Below are positions 38,101 to 49,899 of a stretch of DNA of 64,000 nucleotides, piece by piece. This DNA is from Porpolomopsis calyptriformis. Taxonomy: Eukaryota > Basidiomycota > Agaricomycetes > Agaricales > Hygrophoraceae. The DNA lies in the NCBI GenBank assembly GCA_951640195.1, contig OX621172.1, positions 682,001-746,000 of the forward strand, written 5' to 3'. A program made the translations under genes and the position numbers. The notes beneath the pieces are model-generated. The model saw only the letters and a program-made list of their open reading frames with translations. It made no database searches and was not told where the DNA came from. The stretch's first letter is position 1. Each line of letters begins with the position of its first letter.

Positions 38101-39232
38101 AACAGAGCTTTTCCGGTCGAGGGCGGGGATGTGAGCAGAGTAGGGTGACGAAGCGAGAGGTGGGTGGCAAGTGCGCGCAATGCCTGGATGGCCAGCGGCG
38201 TATCTATCAAAGCAGATACCACTTCGGTTGGACCTGGAAATCGCAAGAGAATGACGCCATGAATATTCGCGATATTAGTACTAGAAGGATATTAAAATAA
38301 AATGAATTAAGGATAAAATAAGGACCAAAAAAAGCTTGCCCTAGATCTGATTGGAGTAATGGATGATAGACATCATCAGGGTCGACAGTGTAATAATCGT
38401 ACGCATCCAAAGCCAGGGCATTTCTGGCATCTATGACTCTCTTTGTCTCAAAGGCGGGCAAAATCCAGCAATCAACAGTCTTGGTGTTCCCGTGGATATC
38501 CTGTTCGTACTCAATTGGGCAATCCACACCACAGATTTCGCCAAGAACCTCCTTTTCCAACTTTTCCCGTTCAGCCTCGCCCATTCCGGATTGCATAGCG
38601 TAGCAACGAATGGCTAACAAACGAACACCAGTGTCGGGGTGAGGATTCCAAAATAGCACTGAGAGAGGTGATAAGGGCCAGAGAAAGTAGCGAGGAAGCT
38701 CGGGGTTTGCTAGGAGGATCCGGTAGTAGGCCAACAGCAAACGATGTAAACGGGAATTGTCAATAGCATCCAAAGACTGGGATGTCAAGAGGAATGCAAG
38801 GGGCCCGTTGGCAAAAAATGGCGCGCGTAAATGTTCCGACAGAACGCTAGAATAAACGGAAAATAATTCTCCGAGAGTCGCGAGGTAGAAACACAAAACT
38901 CACGGGAACAGTTCCTCGTGAGGTTGAATCAACAAGCACAAGGCAACTAGTGTTTCTTCCTCATTTCCTTCACGGTACAACCACCGAGCGCACAATGGCA
39001 GCAACAGCGGTCTGAAAGTGTTAGCGACAGGTAAGGTAAGTGCAGGTATCGCCAATAGCCGAGATAGATTTGCAAGTAAATCTTGGGGGGCAGAAACCTT
39101 CAGGAAAGCAGCATACGGCGACAATGGAGAGATTTTCGAGAGCAAGACACGAATCTGTCTGGCGATGTTCATCGTCAGTGGGTCATGAAAATTATTGTTG
39201 GCCATCCTTTTTTGAGAAGGCTGCGACCGCAT
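23136..39232 (-). CDS. MDN1: Midasin, dynein-like AAA+ ATPase of pre-60S maturation
   Basis: This is a giant gene of 16 kb, roughly 4,900 residues. Six AAA P-loops are seen in order: SPPSTGKA (about 38120), GETATGKT (about 37050), GHTSSGKT (about 35620), GETGSGKT (about 34725), GSPGVGKT (about 33475) and GPTGCGKS (about 32550). Walker B motifs such as VLLDEINLA, VLDELNLAP, LLDEISLAD and LLDEMNLAP follow; the sixth module reads LLDGANLCS without the Glu, as in other midasins. A long helical linker, an Asp/Glu-rich segment (about 24900-25650) and a C-terminal VWA domain with MIDAS residues ALDDSRSM (about 23810) complete the classic architecture. Midasin removes assembly factors such as Rsa4 and Ytm1 from pre-60S particles. 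The start is MRSQPSQKR at 39232, or MANNNFHD at 39205. Few, small introns. Confidence 0.97.
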
Positions 39233-39395
39233 TCTAACTTGCGGCCGAAGGGATGTCTATGCAGAAGGTACACGTTTCGAGGCTGCTTGCACACCAAAAA
39301 AACTTGCAAAAAAAAATATAACTGCACGTGACTACAAAATCTACAGATCTAGAGATGTCACGTACCTAATTCGCTCATTCGAGTTGGCCCTCAGC
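39233..39395. promoter_or_regulatory. Shared promoter of midasin and SART3 genes with CACGTG box
   Basis: A 163-bp divergent intergenic region serves both genes. A palindromic CACGTG (39325-39330) and A-tracts (about 39298-39318) are visible. CACGTG binds bHLH factors in fungi; that it acts here is inference. Confidence 0.45.
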
Positions 39396-42300
39396 ATGGA
39401 CGAGGCGCAAACCCTGGACGCGTTGGCTAACCTTCTCACCGAGCTGTCTCAGAAACCGTATGACATTGCTTTACATACCAAACATATTCGCCTCTCGGCT
39501 GAATGCGGGGAGGCCCAGCTCCACTCTGCACGAGAAATGTTTACCAATTTTTTGGCAGCTGGAGATGAAATCTGGCTGCCTCTTATTGAATCCTCAGAGA
39601 ACTCGGTCGACTTGCTGTCTCCAGATGGCTTGCAGCAAGTCCTAATGCTTTACACGCGCGCCGAAAGAGACTATCTTTGTGCGTGACAATTTGACTTCGG
39701 CGGCTATCAACCTGAGTGAATGCTTATAGCAATTCCGATACTTCAAAGGCACATACAATTTCTTATATCTCGGCATGCAAGTTTCTCCAGCCTGCCGTCG
39801 ACGCCCGACGATTTAGGAGAGCTCTTCTCGACAGAATGGACACGCTCCGCAATCTTGGACGTCGTCAACAAAGGAGTCGGACACTTGACGCAGGTAAGAA
39901 CATTTTGGGGCTTTGCATTATTTAACTATACACATTGAATACTCTTCATCCCGCAGAGTTATTTACTTTGGGACACAATGCGAGATTGGGAGTTGGAGAT
40001 TCTAGAAACCTCCAACGCCAATAAGTGGGATCAGTTCAAACGTCCTTCATCATTATTTGACATATCACATAGACACCTCATAGTAGACGACTTGGAAGCA
40101 TTACATCTCCGTCGTCTTCAACAACCTCATTCCAGTGATGTCCTGTTCCTGACAGTCGGAGCCCATCTCCTAATTTTGCTTCAGACATCGACGAAACCTT
40201 TCAATCATACTCAACCTTTACGACGAACTATAAACCACCAAAAGACTACGAAACTCTCCTGGTATCTGCATCGAAGCTTCGTTCGCGAACAGCCAAGTCC
40301 TATCAGCGCCGAGAGGCATCGGAACTCTCACTGGTATGTACATCAGGTTTCAAGCCTCTCGTTCGTTGACGACCGTTTGCAAGATCCAATCTAACCATTC
40401 CCTTGACGCTTATGGGCGGTACATCGGGGCTGAACGTCGGTCTAAGAATCCCGATCTATTTGTTTTGAAGACCTTGTATGAGCGCGCAATCAAGGAAGCT
40501 GCTCGACGGAGATATAACGAAGAGCCTGGGGCAGAAGATGTCCTTAGGTTGTTTTGGATTGGGTATTGCGATTCATTGGTATGCTTTTACTTTCGCTTGT
40601 TATAAACGGTTAATTTTAAATTTTACTCGGAAGAGACTCTATAACGCTGGAGTAGAAGTTGAGCTGGATGTATTCGAGAGGGCGGTAAGAAGTGTTCCTG
40701 GTTCGGGTGAAGTATGGGCGCGTTATATGCGATGCATGGTCAGTCTATGATGTCGCTATGAAATTTGATGGTGTCTTCTCATTCAGCCAATTATCTCACT
40801 AGGAGCGAGTGGCTGGATATAGGAATGCGTCAGAAGATTCGGCAAGTGTTGGAGGTTCGCTCTTAACCTGTTCTGACAATTCAGAGGCTTACTATTCGTC
40901 CATCATTAGACATATTCTCAAAGGCTATGGCCACGAACCTTTTAGGTGAGGAGGTGGAACAAATCATACCCGTGTTTCTAGCTCGTGCAGGCTACGAAAG
41001 GAGACGGAGTGAGGCAGATAGTACAGGTCAAGCGCAGATGTCACATGGTACCTATTTCAGCTAAACCTATGTCCCGACCTTACAGACGAAGATTCGGTTG
41101 CAACTCTCATCGGCGTACTCGAGAGTGGGATTGAGATGGTACAAGGTAACGTGTTCATATCGCATCTTCCGACACCCGACACTCATTGCGTTCAGCTTCT
41201 CCCAGCGGGGACCCACGACTGCGGCTTGAGAAGTATCTTGCAGAAATAGTGAGTCAATTTTGAGATCGCAAAAGAGGTGATCTGGGAGTGACCACTATAT
41301 CTAGTATCTGCACCTTCTCAACCTACCTGATAATGCGATAACTGTGATGCAGATAGCTGCAAAACGTTACAAAACCAGCTATTCGGCATGGATATCCTAC
41401 ACTGATATACTCAGGTACGATTTCACTTTCCCCCCCCAGATACTAAATAAATCGACAACCTTGGAAGCAAACAAGATCGATACGACAAGGCTCGCGAAAC
41501 CTTCAGAGATTTGTGTATGAAGAACTTGGACTGGCCGGAAGCCATATGGGATGCATGGGTCTCTTTCGAGTATCTCCATGGATCTGTGGAAGAAGTTGAT
41601 GCCTGCCTGGATAAGGTTGAAAAGGCCCAGTATCAGGTCAACGCACGTCGTGCAAAGGTCAGACTGACAACTTGTTTCAGTAAATGCTAGTGTGCTTATA
41701 GTTGGGGTTCAGGAGGCAGAGAGAGCATCGTACCAGGCAACCCAGTTCACCTCCGAGACTCAGCTGCCCGCCATTTCTGCAACAGTGACTGACATAGAGA
41801 TGGGTAGCGCAGCAGATGAAACAGTTGCGTCCGAAAGGACGTCGACAGGGGGAATTAAACGCAAAGCTGAGAATACTGAGCTTGAGGAGGAGAACAAGAA
41901 AGCAAGGACAGGTGAATTCCTTGTTAGTTTTTCTCTATCTGGACCAACTGATCGCGATTGTTTCCAAGAAACAAATAATCCACCGAAAAGGTCTGTATTT
42001 TCATGAAGTCTGACATCAGACATGCCTGATACACCGACCAAGGGACCGAGAGAATAGTACAGTCTTCGTCGCTGATCTTCCATCAGGAGCAACAGAGGAT
42101 GACCTGACAAAACTTTTTAAAGACGTAACTGTCTGTTTTCTTTCAGCGTGCGCATTCTCGACTGAAAAATATCGTTGATTAGTGCGGAAAAATTCGTGAG
42201 GTCAAAATTACATCGCTGCCAAATGTGCTGGTCGCCACTGTCGAATTTTTTGATCGAGTATGTAATTTTGCTCTGCCTTCGAGAATTGAATTCAGTTTCT

Positions 42301-43667
42301 AACACAGGAGAGCGTGCCTGCTGCATTGACTAAAGACAAGAAACGCCTGGCAGGAGAGGAAGTATCAGTTCATCTTGCTTGGCAGTCGACATTATACGTG
42401 TCGAACTTCCCTGACAAAGCTGATGACGCCTTCATGCGAGACCTCTTCGGCCGAGTGAGTCATACGCAATATTGAACGTGTGCATACTCAAATTGATACT
42501 GGCAGTACGGCACTATATTCGAGACTCGATGGCCCAGTAAAAAGATCAAGAATACAAGGCGGTTTTGCTATGTCCAATATGTGTCTCCGGCATGTGACAT
42601 TTTCCATATTTCTATTCCTCTCCTTAACATTGTTCGATCATCAGGCCTCAGCAACAGGCGCTCTCGAGCTCCATGGCCGAGAATTGGACGAGGGTCACCC
42701 TGTGAATGTCTTCATCTCAAATCCTGAACGAAAAAAAACGCGGACTGATGCCGATGCGAACGATCGAGAAATCTATGTAGCTGGGTTGAGCAAATTTACA
42801 ACGAAAGGAGATCTGGAGAATTTGTTCCAACCTGTGAGCCTCCTGCAAACTAAGCATTCTGTCAACTCACGACCTCGTCCAGTATGGCGGTGTGAAAGAA
42901 GTTAGGATGGCGGTTGGAAAGGACGGAAACTGCAAGGGTTTTGCGTTCGTCGAATTCGAGGAAGAGGTATGTTCTGTACCATTTCATTTCCACTTAAATT
43001 ACCAACGTCGCTTGTCATACAGCAAAACGCACAGGCAGCCTTAGCATCCAATAACCGTGAACTAAAGAATCGCCGCATCGCAGTCACACTGGCGGATAGT
43101 CGCGTTCGTGCTCGTAACAGGTATGTTTCAAGTCTAACCACGGTCCTCACTTGTGACATCTTGCCTCAGGAACCCAACATCCGATACGGGCCTCACTCGA
43201 CATGCGGAGGCCCGAAGCCGGTCTGTTAGAGTTCGCAACCTCCCCAAAGGCACGCAAGAGGGTTTGTTGCAACAAACCATCGAGAAGCACGCGATGGTAA
43301 AGCGCGTTAATGTTTTGGCTGGCTTGAACGAAGCCACGGTTGAGCTTGAAAGCGCTGCAGTAAGTCTTCGTTCTGGGTATCGGGCTCCTCCGTTGACTCC
43401 AGACAGGAGGCAGGCAGGCTCCTTTTACGCACAGACCCCGTCGTGTTCAACGGCAACGTTTTACAATTCACAGAAGAAGTTCAAGGTGGCGCCGTGCACA
43501 GGACCAGTGGATCGTTTGTGCCACGGAGTGTGGTTCCAAGGCCAAAAGCACGCTTGAAGCATGGTAAAGGTGCCGACCCTGGGAAGCCCCAGCTTTCCGT
43601 GCCACCCGCATCGTCCTCTCGACAGGGAAAAGGGCAGGACGATTTTAGGAAAATGCTAAATGGCTAA
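39396..43667 (+). CDS. SART3/Prp24-like U4/U6 snRNP assembly factor
   Basis: The ATG is at 39396 (MDEAQTLDALANLL). The N-terminal half is a helical HAT-repeat region in many small exons (for example LYTRAERDYL, then IPILQRHIQFLISRHA after an intron). RRM domains follow: FVADLPSGATEDDLTKLF (about 42065), STLYVSNFPDKADDAFMRDL (about 42390), REIYVAGLSKFTTKGDLENL (about 42765) with GFAFVEFEEE, and RSVRVRNLPKGTQEGLL (about 43220). The last residues, GQDDFRKMLNG, match the Lsm-binding C-terminal motif of Prp24/SART3. The combination of HAT repeats, several RRMs and this tail is diagnostic. It recycles U6 into U4/U6 di-snRNPs in the nucleus. Many introns are present; not all were resolved. Confidence 0.9.
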
Positions 43668-43810
43668 TGTTGCAACTTGCAGGCGATCTCAACAAACAGG
43701 GTTGCTTACAATTCACTTTTTCTGCCTTGATGTGAACGTGATTATCTAAGCAAAATTTCCTTCTGAGTCAATGTTGATCATGCCACTCAACATTCTTGCC
43801 CTGAACCAAT

Positions 43811-45099
43811 ATGTCGACAACGTTGTCCCTCCACGGAAAAGGATTGAAGCTAGATAGCCGGGCAGACATCGAGCCCTGGTTAAAGGATGTCGATCCGAGC
43901 ACGATAGAGGAAATCCATTTGGGTGGGAACACCATTGGGGTCGACGCGTCTGAGACTCTGGGTGAGTTTTTGAAGAAAGCCACCAAGCTCAAGGTTCGTC
44001 GGCTTTCTGAATCAGGGCACCGTTGTCATTTCTCAACCAGCTTGACGCGTAGATTGCAAATTTCGCGGACATCTTCACCGGGCGTTTGATCTCCGAGATA
44101 CCTCTTGCCCTGACTGCGATCTGCGGTGCTCTTGTTGAAAACACGTCTCTCGTCGAGTTAAACCTCAGCGACAACGCGTTTGGCGGTCGATCCGTTGATC
44201 CCATCGTCCCCTTTTTAACCCGCAATCGCAGTTTCCAGGTATTGAAATTGAACAATAACGGTTTAGGCCCAGCAGGCGGTGCTGTACTCGCCGAGGCATT
44301 GCTCGATTCTGCCAAATTGATCAAAGCGGAGGGCAAGATATCCAACCTGCGTACTGTTATTTGTGGGCGAAACCGTCTCGAGGATGGCTCCGCGTCGGCT
44401 TGGGCGGAAGCATTTGCTGCACACGAGACGCTCGTCGAAGTTAAGATGCCTCAGAACGGCTTCAGGATGAAGGGAATCACCGCTCTCGCGCGAGGCCTTT
44501 CCAAGTGCCCAAATTTGCAACACCTCGACTTGCAGGACAACACGTTTACAGAAGACGATGCTTTAACCGGAGTAGAGGCGTGGACTGGAGCTTTACGATC
44601 ATGGCCCGAACTCTCGATGCTTAACTTTTCCGACTGCATCCTTTCGTCTAACGGAGAGGTCCCTTCCATCATCACCGCCATCGCGCAAGGCTCCAACCCG
44701 AAGCTGCACACCCTCCAATTGCAGAACAACAACCTGGAGGCCGGATCTTTTGCGGTCCTCGCAAAAGGAATCTCCGAACATCTGGTCAATTTGATGGTGT
44801 TGGAATTACAGTGGAACGAAGCTGACGACGACGGCGATAGTTTGGATATACTCGTCAAGGCCTTGAAGGAACGAGGCGGAAAAGCAATTGTTTCGGATGA
44901 AGATGAAGAGGAGACTGAGGAAGCAGAAGATGAGGATGAAAAGGAGGACGAGGACAAGGAAGATAAGGAGGAAACAGGAGAGGATGAAGATGAGAAGAAA
45001 ACTATGGTTCAGAAGGTTCAGGAAGCTCAGGGGGAGGCTGTTGATACCGAAATAGATGCTCTCGCGGATCGCATGAACAAGGTAAACATTGGGAAGTGA
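43811..45099 (+). CDS. RNA1: Ran GTPase-activating protein (RanGAP), LRR type
   Basis: Two exons, 43811-43993 and 44053-45099 (intron 59 nt), give 409 residues. Leucine-rich repeats of RNA1 type run throughout (VELNLSDNAFGGRS, FQVLKLNNNGLGPAG, LQHLDLQDNTF, LHTLQLQNNNLEAG). The segment DIFTGRLISEIP carries the Arg matching the conserved catalytic-region arginine of fission yeast Rna1. The C-terminus has a strongly acidic stretch (DEDEEETEEAEDEDEKEDED) followed by a short helical tail, as in fungal RanGAPs. It stimulates GTP hydrolysis by Ran in the cytoplasm and so maintains the nuclear transport gradient. It lies 143 bp after the SART3 gene on the same strand. Confidence 0.95.
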
Positions 45100-45225
45100 A
45101 TATCAGATTAGAAGAAGTGCTAGTTACAGATCCTCCAACCTTGATTTGTGTATGAAAACTAAACGGAAAGTAGTCAGCCTATAAGTTCTGTGAGCCAAGG
45201 ATGCATACAGTACATGGTGTGTTCT

Positions 45226-46467
45226 TCAACGAGTCTTACATATGGTGTACTTCCCTTCGGTGCTTTCTTTGGCTCTTATGTGACCCTCGCCGATTTTCCG
45301 CTGCAACCATTCTTCGACGGGGATATCCCTGGCCCCTGGAACGACGGAATGCAAGAAGAGAGATCTCGATAACCAGTTGCGTGTCTTTTCCTCGTTACCA
45401 AAGGAGAATTCGCGATAAGCATGGCGGATGACCGACCACGTTGTATCGCGCGAGACGGCTCGTAATTTACCCGCGATGCTGTAAAACGCTCTTTCCGATA
45501 GACCGAAGCTGGAATCTGGAGCCAGGGAGACTGAGGAAGGAGGGATTCCCTTTGGTCTGTGAATAAGATGGACGAATGCGGAGGGTCGCGTGAGCTCTTC
45601 AAGTTTCACGTAATTGCGGGACCGTAGGCTGGACGTCAAGGACGATATCCAGGTGTGGGCTGGAGACAGCTTAGGGAGGAAGGAACGCGGAAGAGAATGC
45701 AGACGCTCGTAGAATAGACTTTGAGAGGGATAGGTCGAGACGAGGTGGTAAAGCAACGAGATAAGGATTGATATGAGTTGATGAGAATGCGGAGGCTGAA
45801 CGGAGAGGTACAGGGTTGACATTAGATGGGTAGAAATGGAGGATGCCTCAGGCCGACGAGGCGCATCGAACATGATAGCCAGGTACAGTGACGTCTCGTA
45901 AACTGAGGGTTATATGAACGTAAGCTTCCGGATATCAGAGTGCTGCAGCAGATAGACCTTCCAATGCAAAAGAATCTGTCCTCCGGGATGACGATATACC
46001 TTCCCTTAGTTTTCCTGGACATTTACCGAGTAAAGATTGTAATCATGAAGGACTATATGATGGGCTTACGGAAGAGGATCAGCACGTTTTCCTGCGCGTT
46101 CAATTGTCCAGAGGGTACATCTGAATCGCTTCCATCGGGATAGCATTTCCAAAGACTATCCAACTTTCGAGAAAGGGGTTTTGATTCAAGTGTAAGTACG
46201 GAGCGGCTGACAGACGTACCTTGCCCCGGATGAAGGTTCTGTATTCTTCCTGGACTCTGAAATTCTTCAACCTGAAAGCTATAACCTATCGCAACTCAGA
46301 ACGTCAGTGGTAAAGTCGACGAGAGAGACTCACGTATCGCCATCTTGCCCCAGCCCGCTACTCCGACTGACAGAGGGGATGAGACTCATGCTCCCTCTCG
46401 GGCTTCCATTGCCCACGTAGCGAGATCCCCGCGAAGTGTTAGAATAACGCGAGTTACGATTCGTCAT
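45226..46467 (-). CDS. Putative SAC3/GANP-like (PCI-type) protein
   Basis: The start at 46467 gives MTNRNSRYSNTSRGSRY, a Ser/Arg/Gly-rich tail, then after introns FRLKNFRVQEEYRTFIRGK, LDSLWKCYPDGSDSDVP and KLREGISSSRRTDSFALE, spliced to VYETSLYLAIMFDAPRRPE. The last exon is helical: SLRSRNYVKLEELTRPSAF, RHAYREFSFGN and WLSRSLFLHS, then a basic C-terminus. This resembles small SAC3/GANP-domain proteins of basidiomycetes, where the motif order SLRS-(R/K)-NY-x-K-hhxL is part of the helical repeat before the winged helix. SAC3 proteins act in mRNA export or proteasome-lid-like scaffolds. The assignment rests on pattern memory and could be another PCI protein. Confidence 0.5.
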
Positions 46468-47018
46468 TGATAGCAGAGAAAGCTATCAATCCGTCCTATT
46501 CAGGCGTGAATATTATGTAATTATCGTGCATCCGTCTCGTTAGTACCTACTAATATACATACAGCGTTTACTTCCACGCTGTGCACATGTCAATAGCCCG
46601 AACGGGCAATTCAAAGTGTTGATCGATAGTGCCTTCAATCCACCATCTATAGCGGGATCGACATAGTTGGTGGAAATCAGACGAACGGTCGATCGAGGTA
46701 AGTTACCTCCCTGGATCTGCTTCAAGAGTGGATTTACTGATGTGCCGATGATAAGGCCAATAACGTCGCAATATATAATAAATACATTACGTGCAGCCAG
46801 AATCGCCGCGACATATTGACGACGCTAAGCTGTAAAATTAGAACATGCCAAGATCCTAGACCGGGGCAAGTTGTATGGGTCATGGCCTATGAGAACAAAG
46901 TGAGTTGAGTCGGGTCTTATTTGAAAACGAGCTTTCAAAAAAACTGACGCCTTTCAAAGAAAATGATCATAGTAATGAGATTGGTATATACATGTGATGG
47001 TTCAGTATCCTCATCTTA
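46468..47018. other. Intergenic, no gene seen
   Basis: About 550 bp between the GTPase-like/MACPF gene (stop at 47019) and the SAC3-like gene start, both minus strand. It is AT-rich in places. No RNA gene, repeat or long frame is supported. Confidence 0.55.
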
Positions 47019-49731
47019 CTAGCCTTTCTTCTTGAACATGACCCAGGGCCTAAACCTCAAATCCCAGCGTCTTCGTGCGGATTTAAATGTTTTATGGGCT
47101 TCCTTCAAGTTTTTATCGCGAGGGAGAAGCACCTTCTCCCAAAATGTGCGCTTGGGCGCTGGTGGTACAACCCGTTTCTCCACTGGCGCTTGAAGGTAGG
47201 ACTTCGAAGCGAGCTTCAAGTCACGTCGCTGTTCAACGGTGAGACCTTCGAGGTTGTATAACCATTGATATTCGGTAATTGGATCATCCGCACAAAAGAC
47301 TGGATCAGTCTTCAATGCATCCATCCATTGCAAGCGAACGTCAAGCCAGTCTAAAGGTAATGATGGTGACGGCGACGGGTTTAGAAGATAGGTGAACAGT
47401 TTCTGCAATGCTTCTGAAAGCTGACTTGCGACTGTGTCTCCCCCGTCCCGAAAAACCGTGACTTGGACCTTTCCAGATGACACCCTCCTCTCGCTGCTCC
47501 TCTCATGCCGAGCGGCAAGTCTGGCATCAATGCCTGCTTGCTTAAGGATCGGGTTGTCAAACTCGGCTTCCAGAGCTTTCTTTACCACCTCTTCATCCAA
47601 GTTCATATCGCCATGCGCAACGATTCGCAACACACCACCAATTGCTGCACGAAGGACAACGTGTGTTCCATAAGATGTGAAAAAGTCATGGTATTTTGAA
47701 GCTGCTTCAGGTGACCATGGTGGCAGTTTTTCGATCTCGGCAAGCATTGCTGGGGACAATTGTGGACAAAGAGGAAGGACAGTTGCAAGCCCACTAAGTT
47801 TCCGGGCAACATAAAGGTGTGATTCTGATAACGCCGCAGACTCGAGATGGGTGGAAGAGGAATAGCTACACTGTAAACCCGCAACATCGCGCATCTTGAA
47901 ATCGGCACGAAGATGGGTAGCGGTGAGTAAAGCCTGTTCTTTGGCGTCCTTAGCGCGAACGATCTGCTCAAATTGGCGGCTGCCACACTCAACAATGTGG
48001 ACGCTGGATGGTTCCAAATCCAGGACACAAGAGCGCCCAAAGTGCCGAAAAATAGGGTTGTATGTGAACCCCAGCACGTTCTTAGCGAGCTCATGAAGTT
48101 GGTTGGGGGCAGGTGAAGTTGGTGAAAGAAGTTCTTCGTTCCCGATCGTTTCGAGGCCCTAGTGATATCAGGACTTATTTAAATATGAAGATTATGAACG
48201 TTTACTTACAAGGCTTCTTGTATCCTCTTCAGAGATAGTCTCAGACAGTGGCAACTCACAGATTCTCCGAAAACGACAATGTTTATAGTGAGAATGGAGA
48301 CTTTCTGCACCCGTTAGAAGGGGAAGCGCGTGTAATCCGACGAGATCTTGTGGCATGTCCTCGCCATCCGTAACCGTGAAAAGATCACGAATAGCTTTGA
48401 ATAAATTCAGATGACTCAGTTCGCCGTTGGGTAGCCGTTCGTGAAGTTTGGGGATGAGTCTACCACCTCCATTCTCGATGAACACGACATGCCATGGCCT
48501 TAACTTTGGAAAAACTTTGTGTTGCAGAGCTTCGATGATCTTTGTCTTTTCCCTGGCATCCCTATTCCAACATGAATCCTTTTCGGGTCCATCCTCATAG
48601 TCATCGTAATCTTTCCATGACGACAGGGATTTGGTAACGACTATAATGACATTTGTGCGGAAAGGATCGACCAAATTGGACGATCTAAGGATGACCATCG
48701 CTTTTCCAATGGCGGAGGTAAACTTCTGGGGATCATTATGGGCGTCTGGTTTGACTGAGTCCCATGCTGCAACGAGGAGGATGACATTGGGATATGTTTT
48801 ACGAGAGAGGCGGTGTCTCGGAGAAGGGGCACCATCAGCAAACTGGAGTACGTCTTGTTCAGCATCTGGGAACCACTCTTTGCTGTATCGGCGTAAAAGG
48901 AAAGCATTGCGCGCCCGATCTTCAAACGTTGTGTCCTCAGTTCCGGGAGTGTCATCGAAGGCCAGAGTAATGGTGGTATTGGTTTCACGATCATGGATAG
49001 GAATGTCAACCCTTTGCACAGTCTGAATAGAGCTTGACCTATGTCACGACAGGATTATAAGGAGGAGGTTCACCTTCGTAGTTGACCCGGAGATGTTGGT
49101 CCCAACTTCTAGCAGGTTGTAACCAACAAGCCGATTGATTGTTCGAGATTTCCCGTGCCCACTTGTGCCCATGATCAGAATGATAGCAATGTTACGATTT
49201 CTTCCCAACGCGAGGCTGGAATGATCATAAGGCAGGTTGTTCGCATCATGGTGGGTAGCAGCCGTTTTCTGGCTCTGCAATCCGTTATTGGGATTCAGAG
49301 CATAGAAACGATGTCAGACTCACATTAGCCGAGCGTGTTGGCTCACTACCACTAACTTGGGAAGTAGGATCCTCTGCTTTCTTTGACTCGGTGGCCTGGC
49401 TGCTAGCACCGGAAAGAGAACCCTCTGGCGCCTCTATCGGTTTAACTGTCTTGCCGCCAAGGGGAGCAGATCCTTCTGATGGCTTCTCCGACTTGGTTGC
49501 TTGAGCAGTAGAATTGGAGGCAGATTCCCTTGGCATCTCATCTGACTCAGTCTCTTTGCCGCCAGCAAGGGGAATGGATTCCTCTGAAGTATTTTCTGGA
49601 GTCGTCTGGCTGTCATCTTGGGGAGCAGATCCTTCTGGCGCTTTGCCCGACTCAGTCGTTTGGTCACCTGTAGAACTTGGAGTGGATTTCTTGGTGGTCG
49701 CCTCTTTATCTTTCTGCTTTTGTGTGGACAT
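47019..49731 (-). CDS. GTPase-like P-loop/MACPF fusion protein, paralogue A
   Basis: Exons 49731-49324, 49274-49074, 49022-48210 and 48158-47019 sum to 2562 nt, 853 residues; introns are 49-51 nt. Residues 1-136 are a Ser/Thr/Pro/Glu-rich disordered region with about six degenerate 17-18-residue repeats. Residues 172-179 form a G1/Walker A motif (GTSGHGKS) and FDDTPG gives G3 (DxxG). A G4-like VTKSL lacks the usual Asp. LPNGELSH precedes the end of the G domain. After the last intron a MACPF-type domain starts at VLGFTYNPI and carries FFTSYGTHVV (Tyr-Gly-Thr-His at 637-640) followed by AIGGVL, the MACPF signature. No signal peptide or membrane anchor is seen, so the protein is probably intracellular. 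MACPF proteins assemble membrane pores; activity here is inference. It is divergent from its paralogue at 49900. Confidence 0.82.
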
Positions 49732-49899
49732 GGTGGGTCATTCAGAATGGATGTCAATGTGAATGAATGATGAGGACCGCATTTACTCTTAGTCCGGAGA
49801 TCGGCGTGATCGATAATCGATAAGGATACTTTTGGTATTTTGTTAGGCTTGTGGCTTGTGGCACTCACTCTAGCTGTCCCACACTCACAATTTGCCGCC
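49732..49899. promoter_or_regulatory. 168-bp shared promoter of the GTPase-like/MACPF pair
   Basis: The two paralogues start at 49731 (-) and 49900 (+), so both promoters must lie in or overlap this 168 bp. A partial palindrome CGATAATCGATA sits near 49810. No TATA box is obvious. Co-regulation is inferred from the layout. Confidence 0.55.

Noticed and set aside
44451..44957. Serine-rich open frame antisense to RanGAP
   Set aside because: It is the mirror of the acidic GAA/GAG-rich tail; low complexity only.
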